The notes: a model not told the origin generated them from the letters alone. A stretch of 64,000 nt of DNA from Ralstonia sp. UNC404CL21Col (GCF_000620465.1 NZ_JIBE01000003.1:744001-808000), one strand, 5' to 3'. Positions 46,246 to 55,545 are shown, numbered from the stretch's first letter. A program made the numbers and translations.

Positions 46246-46428
46246 TTGTCGTCTGGCAATGTTGGCCGGGAGACCGGTATACGAGAAGTGCAATTTTCGG
46301 AAGAATTGATGTGCTTTGGTTATCAATACTTTCCGCCCCGAATCGGCCCGTTATCGCCGCCTCATCGGGCGGCGGTGTAGGCGAAACGACAAGTTCAAGC
46401 AAACCATTGCGTCGGAATTGCAAAAAAA

Positions 46429-46455
46429 AACGCCAACCCGCAATGGGTTGGCGTT
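46429..46455 (-). terminator. Rho-independent terminator after aceA
   Basis: On the minus strand ACGCCAACCC-ATTGC-GGGTTGGCGT is followed by nine T residues. A perfect 10-bp stem and T-run 30 bases after the aceA stop make this a textbook terminator that separates aceA from citA. Confidence 0.93.
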
Positions 46456-46483
46456 GTGCTTTGGGTAGGACCTTGGCCGTGAA

Positions 46484-48070
46484 TCAGTGGAACTGGTTCA
46501 TGGTGTTGTCTTTACCTGCCGCCTTCAGCGCTGCTTCGCCGCTGAAGTATTCCTTGTGGTCGTCGCCGATGTCCGAGCCCGACATGTTCTGGTGCTTGAC
46601 GCAGGCGATGCCTTGGCGGATTTCCTTGCGCTGCACGCCAGCCACGTAGCCGAGCATGCCCTGGTCGCCGAAGTATTCCTTGGCCAGGTTGTCGGTCGAC
46701 AGCGCGGCGGTGTGGTACGTCGGCAGCGTGATCAGGTGATGGAAGATGCCGGCTTCGCGCGATGCATCGGCCTGGAACGTGCGGATCTTCTCGTCGGCGA
46801 GCTTCGCCAGTTCGCTGTCGTCGTACTCGGCGCTCATCAGCTGGCCGCGCTCGTAAGCCGACACGTCCTTGCCCGCTTCCTTCATCGCGTCATACACCTG
46901 CTGGCGGAAGTTCAGCGTCCAGTTGAACGACGGGCTGTTGTTGTACACCAGCTTGGCGTTCGGGATGACCTTGCGGATTTCCTTGACCATGCCGCCGATC
47001 TGGCCGATGTGCGGCTTTTCGGTTTCGATCCACAGCAGGTCGGCACCGTTCTGCAGCGAGGTGATGCAGTCGAGCACGCAACGCGCTTCGCCCGTGCCGG
47101 CGCGGAACTGGAACAGGTTGCTCGGCAGGCGCTTCGGACGCAGCAGCTTGCCGTCGCGCTTGATGACGACGTCACCGTTGCCGAGTTGGTCGGCCGACAG
47201 CTCTTCGCAGTCGAGGAACGAGTTGTACTGGTCGCCCAGGTCGCCCGGCGTGTTCGTCACGGCGATCTGCTTGGTCAGGCCGGCGCCCAGCGAATCGGTA
47301 CGGGCCACGATGATGCCGTCGTCCACGCCCAGCTCCAGGAACGCGTAGCGGATCGCGCGGATCTTGGCGAGGAAGTCCTCGTGCGGCACGGTGACCTTGC
47401 CATCCTGGTGGCCGCACTGCTTCTCGTCCGACACCTGGTTTTCGATCTGGATGCAGCAGGCGCCCGCTTCGATGAACTGCTTGGCCAGCAGGTACGTGGC
47501 TTCTGCGTTGCCGAAACCAGCGTCGATGTCGGCAATGATGGGCACGACGTGCGTGACGTGGTTGTCGATCTTTTCCTGGATGGCGGCCTTGGCAGCGGCG
47601 TCCTTGGCGGCGTCCAGCTCGCGGAACAGGCCGCCCAGTTCACGGGCATCGGCCTGACGCAGGAAGGTGTACAGCTCGCGGATCAGCGCGCTGACCGAAG
47701 TCTTCTCGTGCATCGATTGGTCCGGCAGCGGGCCGAACTCCGAGCGCAGCGCAGCGACCATCCAGCCCGACAGGTACAGGTAGCGGCGTTCGGTGCTCTT
47801 GAAGTGCTTCTTGATGGAGATCATCTTCTGCTGGCCAATGAAGCCGTGCCAGCAACCGAGCGACTGCGTGTACTTCGACGGATCGGCGTCGTAGGCGGCC
47901 ATGTCGGCACGCATGATCTTGGCGGTGTACTTGGCGATGTCCAGACCCGTCTTGAACTTGTTCTGGGCACGCATGCGGGCCGCGTACTCGGGGTTGATCG
48001 CATTCCATGCGCTGCCGTGGGTTTCTTTCAGACCGGCAACTGCCTTGATGTCGTCTTGATACTGGGCCAT
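46484..48070 (-). CDS. aceA: Isocitrate lyase (long form)
   Basis: 528 residues, the long isocitrate lyase found in Pseudomonas and Burkholderiales (compared with about 430 in E. coli). The catalytic segment is EKQCGHQDGK with Cys219; ADIDAGFGNAEATY and the WIETEKPHIGQIGG and NNSPSFNWTLNF segments are also in place. It splits isocitrate to glyoxylate and succinate in the glyoxylate shunt, allowing growth on acetate or fatty acids. The start MAQYQDDIK has GGAAAT upstream. The promoter region carries the perfect palindrome GTCTTATATAAGAC at 48186-48199. Confidence 0.96.
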   Translation of the reverse strand: MAQYQDDIKAVAGLKETHGSAWNAINPEYAARMRAQNKFKTGLDIAKYTAKIMRADMAAYDADPSKYTQSLGCWHGFIGQQKMISIKKHFKSTERRYLYLSGWMVAALRSEFGPLPDQSMHEKTSVSALIRELYTFLRQADARELGGLFRELDAAKDAAAKAAIQEKIDNHVTHVVPIIADIDAGFGNAEATYLLAKQFIEAGACCIQIENQVSDEKQCGHQDGKVTVPHEDFLAKIRAIRYAFLELGVDDGIIVARTDSLGAGLTKQIAVTNTPGDLGDQYNSFLDCEELSADQLGNGDVVIKRDGKLLRPKRLPSNLFQFRAGTGEARCVLDCITSLQNGADLLWIETEKPHIGQIGGMVKEIRKVIPNAKLVYNNSPSFNWTLNFRQQVYDAMKEAGKDVSAYERGQLMSAEYDDSELAKLADEKIRTFQADASREAGIFHHLITLPTYHTAALSTDNLAKEYFGDQGMLGYVAGVQRKEIRQGIACVKHQNMSGSDIGDDHKEYFSGEAALKAAGKDNTMNQFH

Positions 48071-48185
48071 GTCAATTTCCTGGAAATAAAGCGCGTTTGA
48101 GAAGAATCGGTTGCGTGTGCAGCTACGGATTTCGAAGCGAGCAGCATGGATTTATTGTAGGTCGGCTTTGACGCGTCGCAGCAAG

Positions 48186-48199
48186 GTCTTATATAAGAC
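48186..48199. promoter_or_regulatory. 14-bp palindrome in the aceA promoter region
   Basis: GTCTTATATAAGAC is a perfect palindrome about 120 bp upstream of aceA, in an AT-rich stretch; TTGATA-N17-TCTTAT on the minus strand (about 48201-48229) is a plausible promoter ending next to it. An operator for a carbon-source regulator is likely; the protein is unknown. Confidence 0.55.
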
Positions 48200-48360
48200 A
48201 TAAGAGTTAGTTTTTCTTTATTTATCAATGAGATAGACCACTTATTTTGCGATGCGGAATGGTTTTTCAGCAAACGGGAAGCGCGCGCGGGGAAAATTCC
48301 GCGTGGATTTCGTAATGTGGAACGCGCTTTCAGCGATCGGCGCAACGCCCTCCGCACTTC

Positions 48361-49293
48361 CTAATCGCCCACCCACTCCTGCCGGATCCGCTCCAGCCCT
48401 TCCCGATACGTCGTCACGTTGAACTCGGGAAACCGACGCTTGAACTTGGCGGAGTCGAACAGGTTGTCCTGCTCGTAGCGCGGCAGCAGCTCGCGGATTT
48501 CGCGCACCGGCTTTGAAAAGAGCCCCGCGGCGGTCATGGCCCATTTGCCGATGACCGTGTAAGACGCCTCCCGGCCAAACACCTCGCTGGCCAGGGCGAC
48601 AAACTGCTTGTACGTCGGCCGATCGTCATCGCATGGCAGATGCCAGGTCTGGCCGAACGCATCGGGCGCGTTGCCAAGCGCTGCCAGCGCGCGGCTCGCG
48701 TCGGGTGTCCAGATGAGGGTACGGCGCGTGTCGTCGCGCACCGGCACGCGGGGTTTCTCGCCGGCTTCCAGGCGTTCGATGACCAGCGCGTTGGTGAAGC
48801 TTTGCGTCTTCCCCGGGCCATAGAACTCGGGTGCCCGACCAATCAACACGGGAATCTCGCCGCGCGCCATTTCGTCCTGCACCATGGACGCCATCGCCGC
48901 GCGCACCCTGCCCTTGCGCCCCACCGGCGCAAACGGCGTGGCCTCGGTCTGCAGCCGGGCGTCTTGCGGATACATATAGGTGTTGTCGAAGTAGGCAAAC
49001 TTGGCGCCCTCGGCGCGGCAGGCATCAAGGGCGTTCTCGAGCATGACGGGAAATTGCGCTTCCCAGAGTTGCGTGTCTGGCGGCAGGCCGGCGGTGAAAT
49101 ACACCACGTGGCTTCCCTTGACCGCCGCTGCGGTCTGCTTAGCGTCGAGCAGATTGGCGGACACCACGCTGTCGGTGTCGTTCACCTTGCGCGGATTGCG
49201 GCTCACGAGTCGCACGTCGCCCGTGTAATTGCGCTGTAGTTCACGCGCCAGCTCCATCGCGATCTGGCCATTCGCTCCCAATATCGTCTGCAT
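48361..49293 (-). CDS. NAD-dependent epimerase/dehydratase-like protein
   Basis: 310 residues, extended SDR type with a variant cofactor loop (TILGANGQIAMELARELQRN, GxNGxxA), DVRLVSRNPRKV, VYFTAGLPPDTQLWE, DNTYMYPQDARLQTE (YxxxD variation instead of YxxxK) and a C-terminal YEQDNLFDSAKFKRRFPEFNVTTYREGLERIRQEW. Substrate unknown. ATG 49293 (AAGG upstream) rather than GTG 49302. A MerR-type promoter (49336-49366) with 19-bp spacer drives it divergently from the ADC-family gene. Confidence 0.87.
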   Translation of the reverse strand: MQTILGANGQIAMELARELQRNYTGDVRLVSRNPRKVNDTDSVVSANLLDAKQTAAAVKGSHVVYFTAGLPPDTQLWEAQFPVMLENALDACRAEGAKFAYFDNTYMYPQDARLQTEATPFAPVGRKGRVRAAMASMVQDEMARGEIPVLIGRAPEFYGPGKTQSFTNALVIERLEAGEKPRVPVRDDTRRTLIWTPDASRALAALGNAPDAFGQTWHLPCDDDRPTYKQFVALASEVFGREASYTVIGKWAMTAAGLFSKPVREIRELLPRYEQDNLFDSAKFKRRFPEFNVTTYREGLERIRQEWVGD

Positions 49294-49335
49294 CCGGTCC
49301 ACCTTTCTGAGTTGCCTCTTCTGTTGATCGACAGG

Positions 49336-49366
49336 AGCCTAACTTTGAAGTGAGCTTTAACGTCAA
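49336..49366 (-). promoter_or_regulatory. MerR-type promoter, minus strand
   Basis: TTGACG-N19-TAGGCT, with the long 19-bp spacer characteristic of MerR-family activation. The spacer is an imperfect dyad (TTAAAG...CTTCAA). The -10 lies 43 bp upstream of the epimerase start. It resembles the partner promoter at 49394-49424. Confidence 0.55.
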
Positions 49367-49393
49367 GCGTCTTCTTGGCTCGCCGATGAGCGC

Positions 49394-49424
49394 TTGACCT
49401 TCAAGTCAAGTTCAACCTTAGAGT
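49394..49424 (+). promoter_or_regulatory. MerR-type promoter, plus strand
   Basis: TTGACC-N19-TAGAGT with the same spacing and a similar spacer sequence (TTCAAG...TTCAAC) as the minus-strand promoter. The -10 is 40 bp upstream of the ADC-family start. Confidence 0.5.
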
Positions 49425-49463
49425 TTTCGCTACCGGCCGCAAGGTCAACGCATCGGAAAGGTT

Positions 49464-50381
49464 ATGAACATGGAGACGCGATTTACCCAGGTCGAATTCG
49501 GACCGCACAAGGTCGACGTGCTGGCGGGCGGCTACTACGACCGTTACCGGATGAATCCGAACCTGGATGAAGTGGCACAAGACCCCGCCGCGGGAAACAT
49601 CGATTTCTTCCGCCGGATTCCCAAGCACCTGGTCGCGTCGAGAGTCGGCCCCACCTGGGCGCCCAATTTTTATTACCGCTCGAGCAGCATTCAGTTGTTG
49701 TTTCTCGCGCCGCTCGCGCGCTTGCGGGCGACATTGCCCCAGCCGCTGGAGCCGCTGCGTGCACTCCCGGGCTACGGCTTGGTCGCCCTCACCTTTTTCT
49801 CATATGCGGTGTGCGACAACGACCCGTATGACGAGGTGTCCGTCGCCGTGGTGATTCGCCGGCCCAGCGCACGTGGGCCGCATGCGCTGGAACTGCTGGA
49901 TGCCATACGCCGCCGCAGCTTCTTCGCCCACGTGTTGGCGCTGCCCGTCACCACGGAAATCGCGCGCGTGCGCGGTGTGCACGGCTATCAGCTGCCCAAG
50001 TGGCTTGCGGACATCAACGTGAACATCGGCGCAGCGGTGAGCGCCAGCGCCGGCGCGCCCGGAAGGCAGCCCGACCTGACCTTGCATGCGCCGCTTCCTG
50101 CTTTGCGGAACGTTGCGCCACAGTCCCGTATGGGAACGACGACCATGATCAACAAGGTCGATGGCGCATGGCATCAAAGTTCGGTGCAGAGCAACACCTT
50201 GTCGTTCGCTCAACGCCTGCTTCCGCGCAACGTCAAGCTGGTGCGCCATGGCGGCCCATTGAGCCAGTTGCTTGACGGGCTGGGCCCTTCCACTATTGTT
50301 CGCCTGGACGTGGTGAAAGACGCGCAACTGGTGCTGCATCTGCCCACGCCGCTGAAAGGGTTCGGCGATGCTGAGCGGTGA
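49464..50381 (+). CDS. Acetoacetate decarboxylase (ADC) family protein
   Basis: 305 residues with ADC-like features: VGPTWAPNFYYRSSSIQLLFLAPLARLRATLP, FFSYAVCDNDPYDEVSVAVVIRRPS, VTTEIARVRGVHGYQLPKWLADINV. The catalytic Lys of true ADC, in a GEKxKF-like motif, is replaced by a PKW segment here, so decarboxylase activity is uncertain; the fold likely binds a beta-keto or related acid. ATG with AAAGG upstream. Followed 33 bases later by the saccharopine-dehydrogenase-like gene. Confidence 0.82.
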   Translation: MNMETRFTQVEFGPHKVDVLAGGYYDRYRMNPNLDEVAQDPAAGNIDFFRRIPKHLVASRVGPTWAPNFYYRSSSIQLLFLAPLARLRATLPQPLEPLRALPGYGLVALTFFSYAVCDNDPYDEVSVAVVIRRPSARGPHALELLDAIRRRSFFAHVLALPVTTEIARVRGVHGYQLPKWLADINVNIGAAVSASAGAPGRQPDLTLHAPLPALRNVAPQSRMGTTTMINKVDGAWHQSSVQSNTLSFAQRLLPRNVKLVRHGGPLSQLLDGLGPSTIVRLDVVKDAQLVLHLPTPLKGFGDAER

Positions 50382-50414
50382 GCCCTCATCCGCCCAAAGA
50401 AAAAGGAAAACTCC

Positions 50415-51659
50415 ATGCCCGCTCCGGACTATGACGTCGTCGTCTTTGGCGCTACCAGCTTTGTCGGTCAGATCCTGGCCCGCTACCTGGCCGAACACTT
50501 TTCGGGGGATGCGGAAACGCTGCGCTGGGCCATCGCCGGACGATCCGAAGCGAAGCTCCAGGAGCTCAAACGTTCGCTGGGTGCGGCGGGCGGGTCCGTG
50601 CCGATCATCGTGGCAGATGCCGCCAACGAAGCGCAGTTGCAGGCCCTGTGTGCGCAGACGCGGGTGGTGGTCTCCACGGTCGGCCCCTATGCCCTATATG
50701 GCGAGCCGTTGATCAAGGTCTGCGCCGAGAGCGGGACGGACTACTGCGACCTCACCGGCGAGACGCAGTGGATCAAGCGCATGATCGGCAAATATGAAGC
50801 GACGGCGCAGCAGTCCGGCGCGCGCATCGTGCATTGCTGCGGGTTCGACTCCGTGCCGTCAGACATGGGCGTCTACTTCCTGCAGCAACACGCCATGCAG
50901 CAATGGGGGACGCCGGCCACGCAGGTGAAGTTGCGCGTCAAGACGCTAAAGGGCGGCGCATCGGGCGGCACGATCGCCAGCCTGATCAACGTCGTGCAGG
51001 AAGCCGCAGCCGACGCCGCCTTGCGCAAGGAGCTGGCCGATCCCTACGCGCTCTGCCCCAAGGGCCACGGCTTCACGGCGCGCCAGCGCTCTGTCCGGGG
51101 CGCGGCGTTCGATGCCGATTTCGATGCGTGGATTGCGCCGTTTGTCATGGCGGCCATCAACGAGCGCGTGGTGCACCGCTCCAACGCCTTGTCCGGCAAC
51201 GCCTACGGCAATCGTTTCCTCTATGACGAAGCGGTGATTACCGGGCACGGCCTGAGCGGCCGCATGAAAGCCGTGACGATGGTGGCCGGCCTGGGTGCAT
51301 TCATGCTGGGCATTGTCATCAAGCCCGCTCGCATCGTGATGCAGCGCTTTTTGTTGCCCAAACCCGGCGAGGGCCCCACGCCGGCGGCGCAATTGGCTGG
51401 CCGCTACGACCTGCGGCTGTTCGGCCGAACCGATGAAGGCAACACCTTGCGCGTGAAGGTGACAGGCGATCGCGACCCGGGCTATGGCTCGACCGGCAAG
51501 ATGCTCGGTCAGGCCGCTGCGAGCCTCGCGCTGGACCACGTGAAGGACGGCATCAAGACGGGGCGACCAGGCGGCTTCTGGACGCCGGCCACCATGTTCG
51601 ACGAACGCTTCATCGAGCGCCTGACGCGCCACGCAGGTTTGCGGTTCGAGCGCATATGA
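50415..51659 (+). CDS. Saccharopine dehydrogenase-like (trans-acting enoyl reductase type) protein
   Basis: 414 residues: a Rossmann start (YDVVVFGATSFVGQILARYLAEHF), IAGRSEAKLQELKRSLG, VVVSTVGPYALYGEPLIKVCAESGTDYCDLTGE and HCCGFDSVPSDMGVYF. This is the arrangement of the saccharopine dehydrogenase-like group that includes mycobacterial trans-acting enoyl reductases; the substrate here is unknown. AAAGGAAAACTCC before the ATG. Co-oriented with the ADC-family gene, probably one operon. Confidence 0.88.
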   Translation: MPAPDYDVVVFGATSFVGQILARYLAEHFSGDAETLRWAIAGRSEAKLQELKRSLGAAGGSVPIIVADAANEAQLQALCAQTRVVVSTVGPYALYGEPLIKVCAESGTDYCDLTGETQWIKRMIGKYEATAQQSGARIVHCCGFDSVPSDMGVYFLQQHAMQQWGTPATQVKLRVKTLKGGASGGTIASLINVVQEAAADAALRKELADPYALCPKGHGFTARQRSVRGAAFDADFDAWIAPFVMAAINERVVHRSNALSGNAYGNRFLYDEAVITGHGLSGRMKAVTMVAGLGAFMLGIVIKPARIVMQRFLLPKPGEGPTPAAQLAGRYDLRLFGRTDEGNTLRVKVTGDRDPGYGSTGKMLGQAAASLALDHVKDGIKTGRPGGFWTPATMFDERFIERLTRHAGLRFERI

Positions 51660-51689
51660 GCGGGACGCGCCGCCCATCCGGCCGAAGCC

Positions 51690-52739
51690 TCATTCGTTCT
51701 GCCCGCGCGCAAAGATGTCCCAGCTGGCCATGAACAATGCGGCGACCAGCGGCCCGATCACGAAGCCGGTGATGCCGAACAGCTCCATTCCGCCCAGGGT
51801 GGAGATCAACACGACCCAGTCGGGCATCTTGGTGTCCTTGCCGACCAGCAGCGGGCGCAGCAGGTTGTCGACCAGGCCGATCACGCCGCCGCAGAACGCG
51901 ACGAGGATCACGCATTTCCAGATCGCCCCCACCATCAGAAAGTAGACCGCGACCGGAATCCACACGAGGCTCGCGCCAATCGCCGGCAGCAGCGACAGGA
52001 ACGCCATCAGCGCGCCCCACAGCACCACGCCGTCAATGCCAAGGATCCAGAAGATCAGCCCGCCGAGCGCGCCCTGCACCAGCGCCACGGCAATGTTGCC
52101 TTTGACGGTGGCGCGCACGACGGTCGTGAACTTGCTCAGCAGCAGGCGCTTGTGCTCTTCGTCCATCGGCAGCGCGCGGCGCACGCGGCGGCCGATCTCC
52201 GTGCCATCGCGCAGCAGGAAGAACACCATGTACAGCATCACGCCAAAACCCACCACGAACTGGAACGTGTTCTGCCCGATGCTCAGCGCCTTCGTGGCGG
52301 CAAACTGGCTGATCTGCGCAGCGCCGTCGGCGAGCTTTTTCTGGATGCCGGCAATGTTCGTCAGGCCCGCTTTGGCAAGCAGCTGCTGCACCCACGTCGG
52401 CAACGCATGCACCGCTTCGGACAGGTATCTGGAGTAGTTCGGCTGCGCGCTCTGGACCTCCTGATAGGCGACGCCAATTTCCTGCACGATGGTCGCCGCC
52501 ACAAAGATCACGGGCAGGATCACGATGAGGATGATCAGCGTGAGCGTGGCGAGCGCGGCCAGGTTGCGCCGCTTGCCCATCCGGGCGACGAGCGCGCGCT
52601 GCACGGGCTGAAACAGGATCGCCAGGATGACACCCCAGAACACCGCGCCAAAGAACGGCGAGAGGATCCAGCAGAGCCCGAGCGTGACGACAAACAGCAA
52701 GAGGGAGAAGAATTTCTGGTGGCCGTTTCCGCTATCCAT
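51690..52739 (-). CDS. AI-2E family permease (second copy)
   Basis: 349 residues with the same eight-helix pattern as the permease at 26.3 kb but only moderately alike in sequence: FFSLLLFVVTLGLCWILSPFFGAVFWGVILAILFQPVQRALVARMGKRR, GNIAVALVQGALGGLIFWILGIDGVVLWGALMAFLSLLPAIGASLVWIPVAVYFL, MPDWVVLISTLGGMELFGITGFVIGPLVAALFMASW. ATG 52739 (MDSGNGHQK) is the family start; the frame continues upstream without homology. It converges on the saccharopine-dehydrogenase-like gene. Confidence 0.9.
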   Translation of the reverse strand: MDSGNGHQKFFSLLLFVVTLGLCWILSPFFGAVFWGVILAILFQPVQRALVARMGKRRNLAALATLTLIILIVILPVIFVAATIVQEIGVAYQEVQSAQPNYSRYLSEAVHALPTWVQQLLAKAGLTNIAGIQKKLADGAAQISQFAATKALSIGQNTFQFVVGFGVMLYMVFFLLRDGTEIGRRVRRALPMDEEHKRLLLSKFTTVVRATVKGNIAVALVQGALGGLIFWILGIDGVVLWGALMAFLSLLPAIGASLVWIPVAVYFLMVGAIWKCVILVAFCGGVIGLVDNLLRPLLVGKDTKMPDWVVLISTLGGMELFGITGFVIGPLVAALFMASWDIFARGQNE

Positions 52740-52983
52740 GGATTGCTTTCGCTTGAAGGTGACGTCTGAAGAGCCCGAGCAGGATCCGGGCCAAGGCAAT
52801 GAAATCCGAGTATGCCCGCCCCGGCCGCTGTTGTCATAGGGGCCGCAGGCGGGCAGACAGACGTTTGGAAGCCAACCGAACGTGGGCGCCCGCGCGTCAA
52901 ACAACCCCAATGCAGGCCAGGTGATGGCGAAACCGATTGCCGGCTATAGTCTGCTCACCCATCCAACCGAACCGGAGCACAAC

Positions 52984-53277
52984 GTGGTATTCGAAATGGC
53001 CCACATCGACATTCTCGCCGGCAAGCAGCGCGAGTTTGAAGCCGCTGTCCAGCAAGCCCTGCCGCTGTTTGCGCGCGCCAAGGGCTGCCACGGCGCCGAG
53101 CTGCACCACATCGTCGAGCGAGACACCAGCTACGTGCTGCTGGTGCGCTGGAACACCGTGGAAGACCACATGGTCGATTTTCGCGAATCCGACGACTTCC
53201 AGGAATGGCGCAAGCTGGTGGGGCCGTTCTTTGCCAAGGCGCCGGAAGTCGTGCACTCCGAGGTGGCCGTCAAGTAA
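52984..53277 (+). CDS. Antibiotic biosynthesis monooxygenase (ABM) domain protein
   Basis: 97 residues with the ABM pattern: VFEMAHIDILAGKQREFEAAVQQALPLFARAKGCHGAELHHIVERDTSYVLLVRWNTVEDHMVDFRESDDFQEWRKLVGPFF. Small dimeric cofactor-free oxygenase fold; heme- or quinone-related roles vary. GTG 52984 follows CCGGAG; an internal ATG is four codons later. Stands alone. Confidence 0.88.
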   Translation: MVFEMAHIDILAGKQREFEAAVQQALPLFARAKGCHGAELHHIVERDTSYVLLVRWNTVEDHMVDFRESDDFQEWRKLVGPFFAKAPEVVHSEVAVK

Positions 53278-53585
53278 TCGCCCCCAAAGATCATCGAGTC
53301 TCAACCGGCGCGCGGGATGCGCTGCGCTCGCCGAGCGCATCCCCATTCCGCCCATGCCGAGGCAACCGAACTGCCCGGTCTCGTTTCGGTACTGCGGCCT
53401 GAACATCCCGTAAGAATCCTTTTGCATTTGTTTGCAGTCTGCCCCGTGGGCGAGGGTCCAATGGCGCGGTAAAGATGCGCCCGATGCTGCCGTTAGCCAG
53501 ACATGCGTGCTGCGCGCGGCAACGTGCGTGGGCGCGTGTGTAATCCATTCACAACTGCCCGCCAAGACGCTCCACCCCTCCGTTC

Positions 53586-55361
53586 ATGTCTTCAGAAACG
53601 TCGATGGACCGGCGCTTTGGTGCCTGCGTCGCCATCGTCCTCGTTCCGGTGCTGTCGTTGTCGTGCTGGCTGTTGGGCTATGCATGGCTCGGTTACGGCC
53701 GCGCCGACGATGCGGCGCGCAGCGTCCAGGCGTTGCGCCTGGCGTTGCTGGCCATGGAGAAGGTGTCGGCCGAGCGCGGCCCGACCAACGGCGTACTGGG
53801 CGAAGACCTACCGCTGCCGCCCGAGCGCAGCGCGGCCCTGCAACGCATGCGCGCCGCCAGCGACCAACACGTCGCCCGGCTGCTCGACGCGCTGGGCCCT
53901 GAACATTGCCCCGGCTGTGAGGCCGACATCAACGCAGCGCGGCGCGCCCAAACGCTGCTGGCCACTGCCCGCGCCAACATCGACCGCCTGACCGCCCTGC
54001 CCCTGCGCTCCCGCAGCAGCGACGCGCTGGCCGACGGCGTCGGCCGCATGATCGCCGTGATCCCGGAATTCCTGCCCATCGTCAACGCGCGCACGGCCAA
54101 CATCACACGCGGCGACCCAGATGTGCTCAACTGCCTGACGCTCGCTCGGCTGGCGGCCGATCTGCGCGAATACGCGGGCCAGCTCGGCTCGCGCTTTACC
54201 GGTGCGCTGGCCATGCACCGCGCGCTCACGTTTGAAGAGCAGCTCGCCATCGAACGCACGCAGGGCCGCATCGACCAGCTGCGCAGCATGATCGAGACCC
54301 GCGTGGCAGCGCCGTCTACCTTGAACGAGCGTGCCGTCGCCACGCTCGGGGCGCAGTACTTCGGCGATGGGCTGCGCTACGTGGCCGCCGTGCGCGCCAA
54401 GGCCAGCCAGGCCGGCGGCGTCGATATCACGCCCGCGGCATTCGCCGAGCGCTACGTGCCCACGATGCGCGCCATCACGGATTTCCGCGACATCGTGCTG
54501 GGTCTGGCGGACGACGACATCCGCGAACACCGGCGCGAAATGCTGCTGGTGCTCCTGGGCTCGGCGGGCGCGGTGGTGTCGGTCCTGGGCGCGCTGGTCT
54601 GGATGACGCTCTCGTTCCGCCGCGACGTGGTGGGGCCGTTCGTCAACGCTACGCGGCTCATCGACGGGATTGCGCGCGGCAATCTGAGCGTGCACATCCC
54701 GACCAGCTTTGCGCGGCGAGAAATCCGCGCGATGTTTGAAGCGATCCGCGTGCTGCGCATCAACAGCATCGAGCGCCGCAGGCTGGAGGTGGAACGCGCG
54801 CACCTGATGCAGGAACTCGCGCGCATGGCCGAGACCGATCCGCTCACCCAACTGCTCAACCGCCGCGCGTTTGAAGACCGCGCCAGCGCGATGTGCAATG
54901 CCCCGCATCCGAAGGCGCGGCTCGTGGCGCTCGTCATGTTCGACATCGACCACTTCAAGCGCATCAACGATACCTACGGCCATGCCGTGGGCGACGAGGC
55001 GCTGCGCACTGTTGCCGGCCTGTGCCGCGCCGAGGGCCCGTCCGCCGACATGGTGGCGCGTATCGGCGGCGAGGAATTTGCGGTGATGGTGTGGGCGGAT
55101 AGCCTTCCACAGGCGCGCGCAGTGGCCGACCACCTGCGTCATCGCATTGCCGAGGTAACGGTGCCCACCGGCACCGATATGCCGTGCCGCATGACGGCCA
55201 GCTTTGGCGTGGCGGTCGCGCCCGCCGCCGATGGCCCCAAACTGGCATCGCTGCTGCGGCGGGCAGACCACCTGCTCTATGCCGCCAAGCTGGCGGGACG
55301 CAACTGCGTGATGACAGATCGCCCGCCCGGATCGTCAGACCTGACAGTCGCGGCCGATTGA
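53586..55361 (+). CDS. Diguanylate cyclase with HAMP domain (I-site absent)
   Basis: 591 residues: two membrane helices (about 10-35 and 318-340) around a periplasmic helical sensor, a HAMP domain (VVGPFVNATRLIDGIARGNLSVHIPTSFARREIRAMFEAIRVLR), then GGDEF (TDPLTQLLNRRAFEDRASAM, FDIDHFKRINDTYGHAVGDEALRTVA, RIGGEEFAVMVWADSL, ASFGVAVAPAADGPKLASLLRRADHLLYAAK). GGEEF is intact but the RxxD inhibitory site is missing (PSAD before MVARIGGEEF), so it should not be product-inhibited at that site. Confidence 0.92.
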   Translation: MSSETSMDRRFGACVAIVLVPVLSLSCWLLGYAWLGYGRADDAARSVQALRLALLAMEKVSAERGPTNGVLGEDLPLPPERSAALQRMRAASDQHVARLLDALGPEHCPGCEADINAARRAQTLLATARANIDRLTALPLRSRSSDALADGVGRMIAVIPEFLPIVNARTANITRGDPDVLNCLTLARLAADLREYAGQLGSRFTGALAMHRALTFEEQLAIERTQGRIDQLRSMIETRVAAPSTLNERAVATLGAQYFGDGLRYVAAVRAKASQAGGVDITPAAFAERYVPTMRAITDFRDIVLGLADDDIREHRREMLLVLLGSAGAVVSVLGALVWMTLSFRRDVVGPFVNATRLIDGIARGNLSVHIPTSFARREIRAMFEAIRVLRINSIERRRLEVERAHLMQELARMAETDPLTQLLNRRAFEDRASAMCNAPHPKARLVALVMFDIDHFKRINDTYGHAVGDEALRTVAGLCRAEGPSADMVARIGGEEFAVMVWADSLPQARAVADHLRHRIAEVTVPTGTDMPCRMTASFGVAVAPAADGPKLASLLRRADHLLYAAKLAGRNCVMTDRPPGSSDLTVAAD

Positions 55362-55545
55362 TGCGAGGGGCCGCCAGGCCCCATCGGGACGACATGGCCA
55401 GCGCGGCACCCGGCTGGCGATTGTTCCGCGTCAGAAACCCTGCCGCGATGATGCACCGCCGCAGCGGATTTCCAAGACGGACGCGGCTCCACCGCCTAGA
55501 GTGGCAAGCTGTCATCCACCCATTGACCGCACACCGGAGCCGACG

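Noticed and set aside
44545..46380. 611-codon plus-strand frame opposite citA
   Set aside because: CitA similarity on the minus strand is strong; the plus frame has no fold and no ribosome site.
46487..48100. 537-codon plus-strand frame opposite aceA
   Set aside because: Isocitrate lyase is certain on the minus strand.
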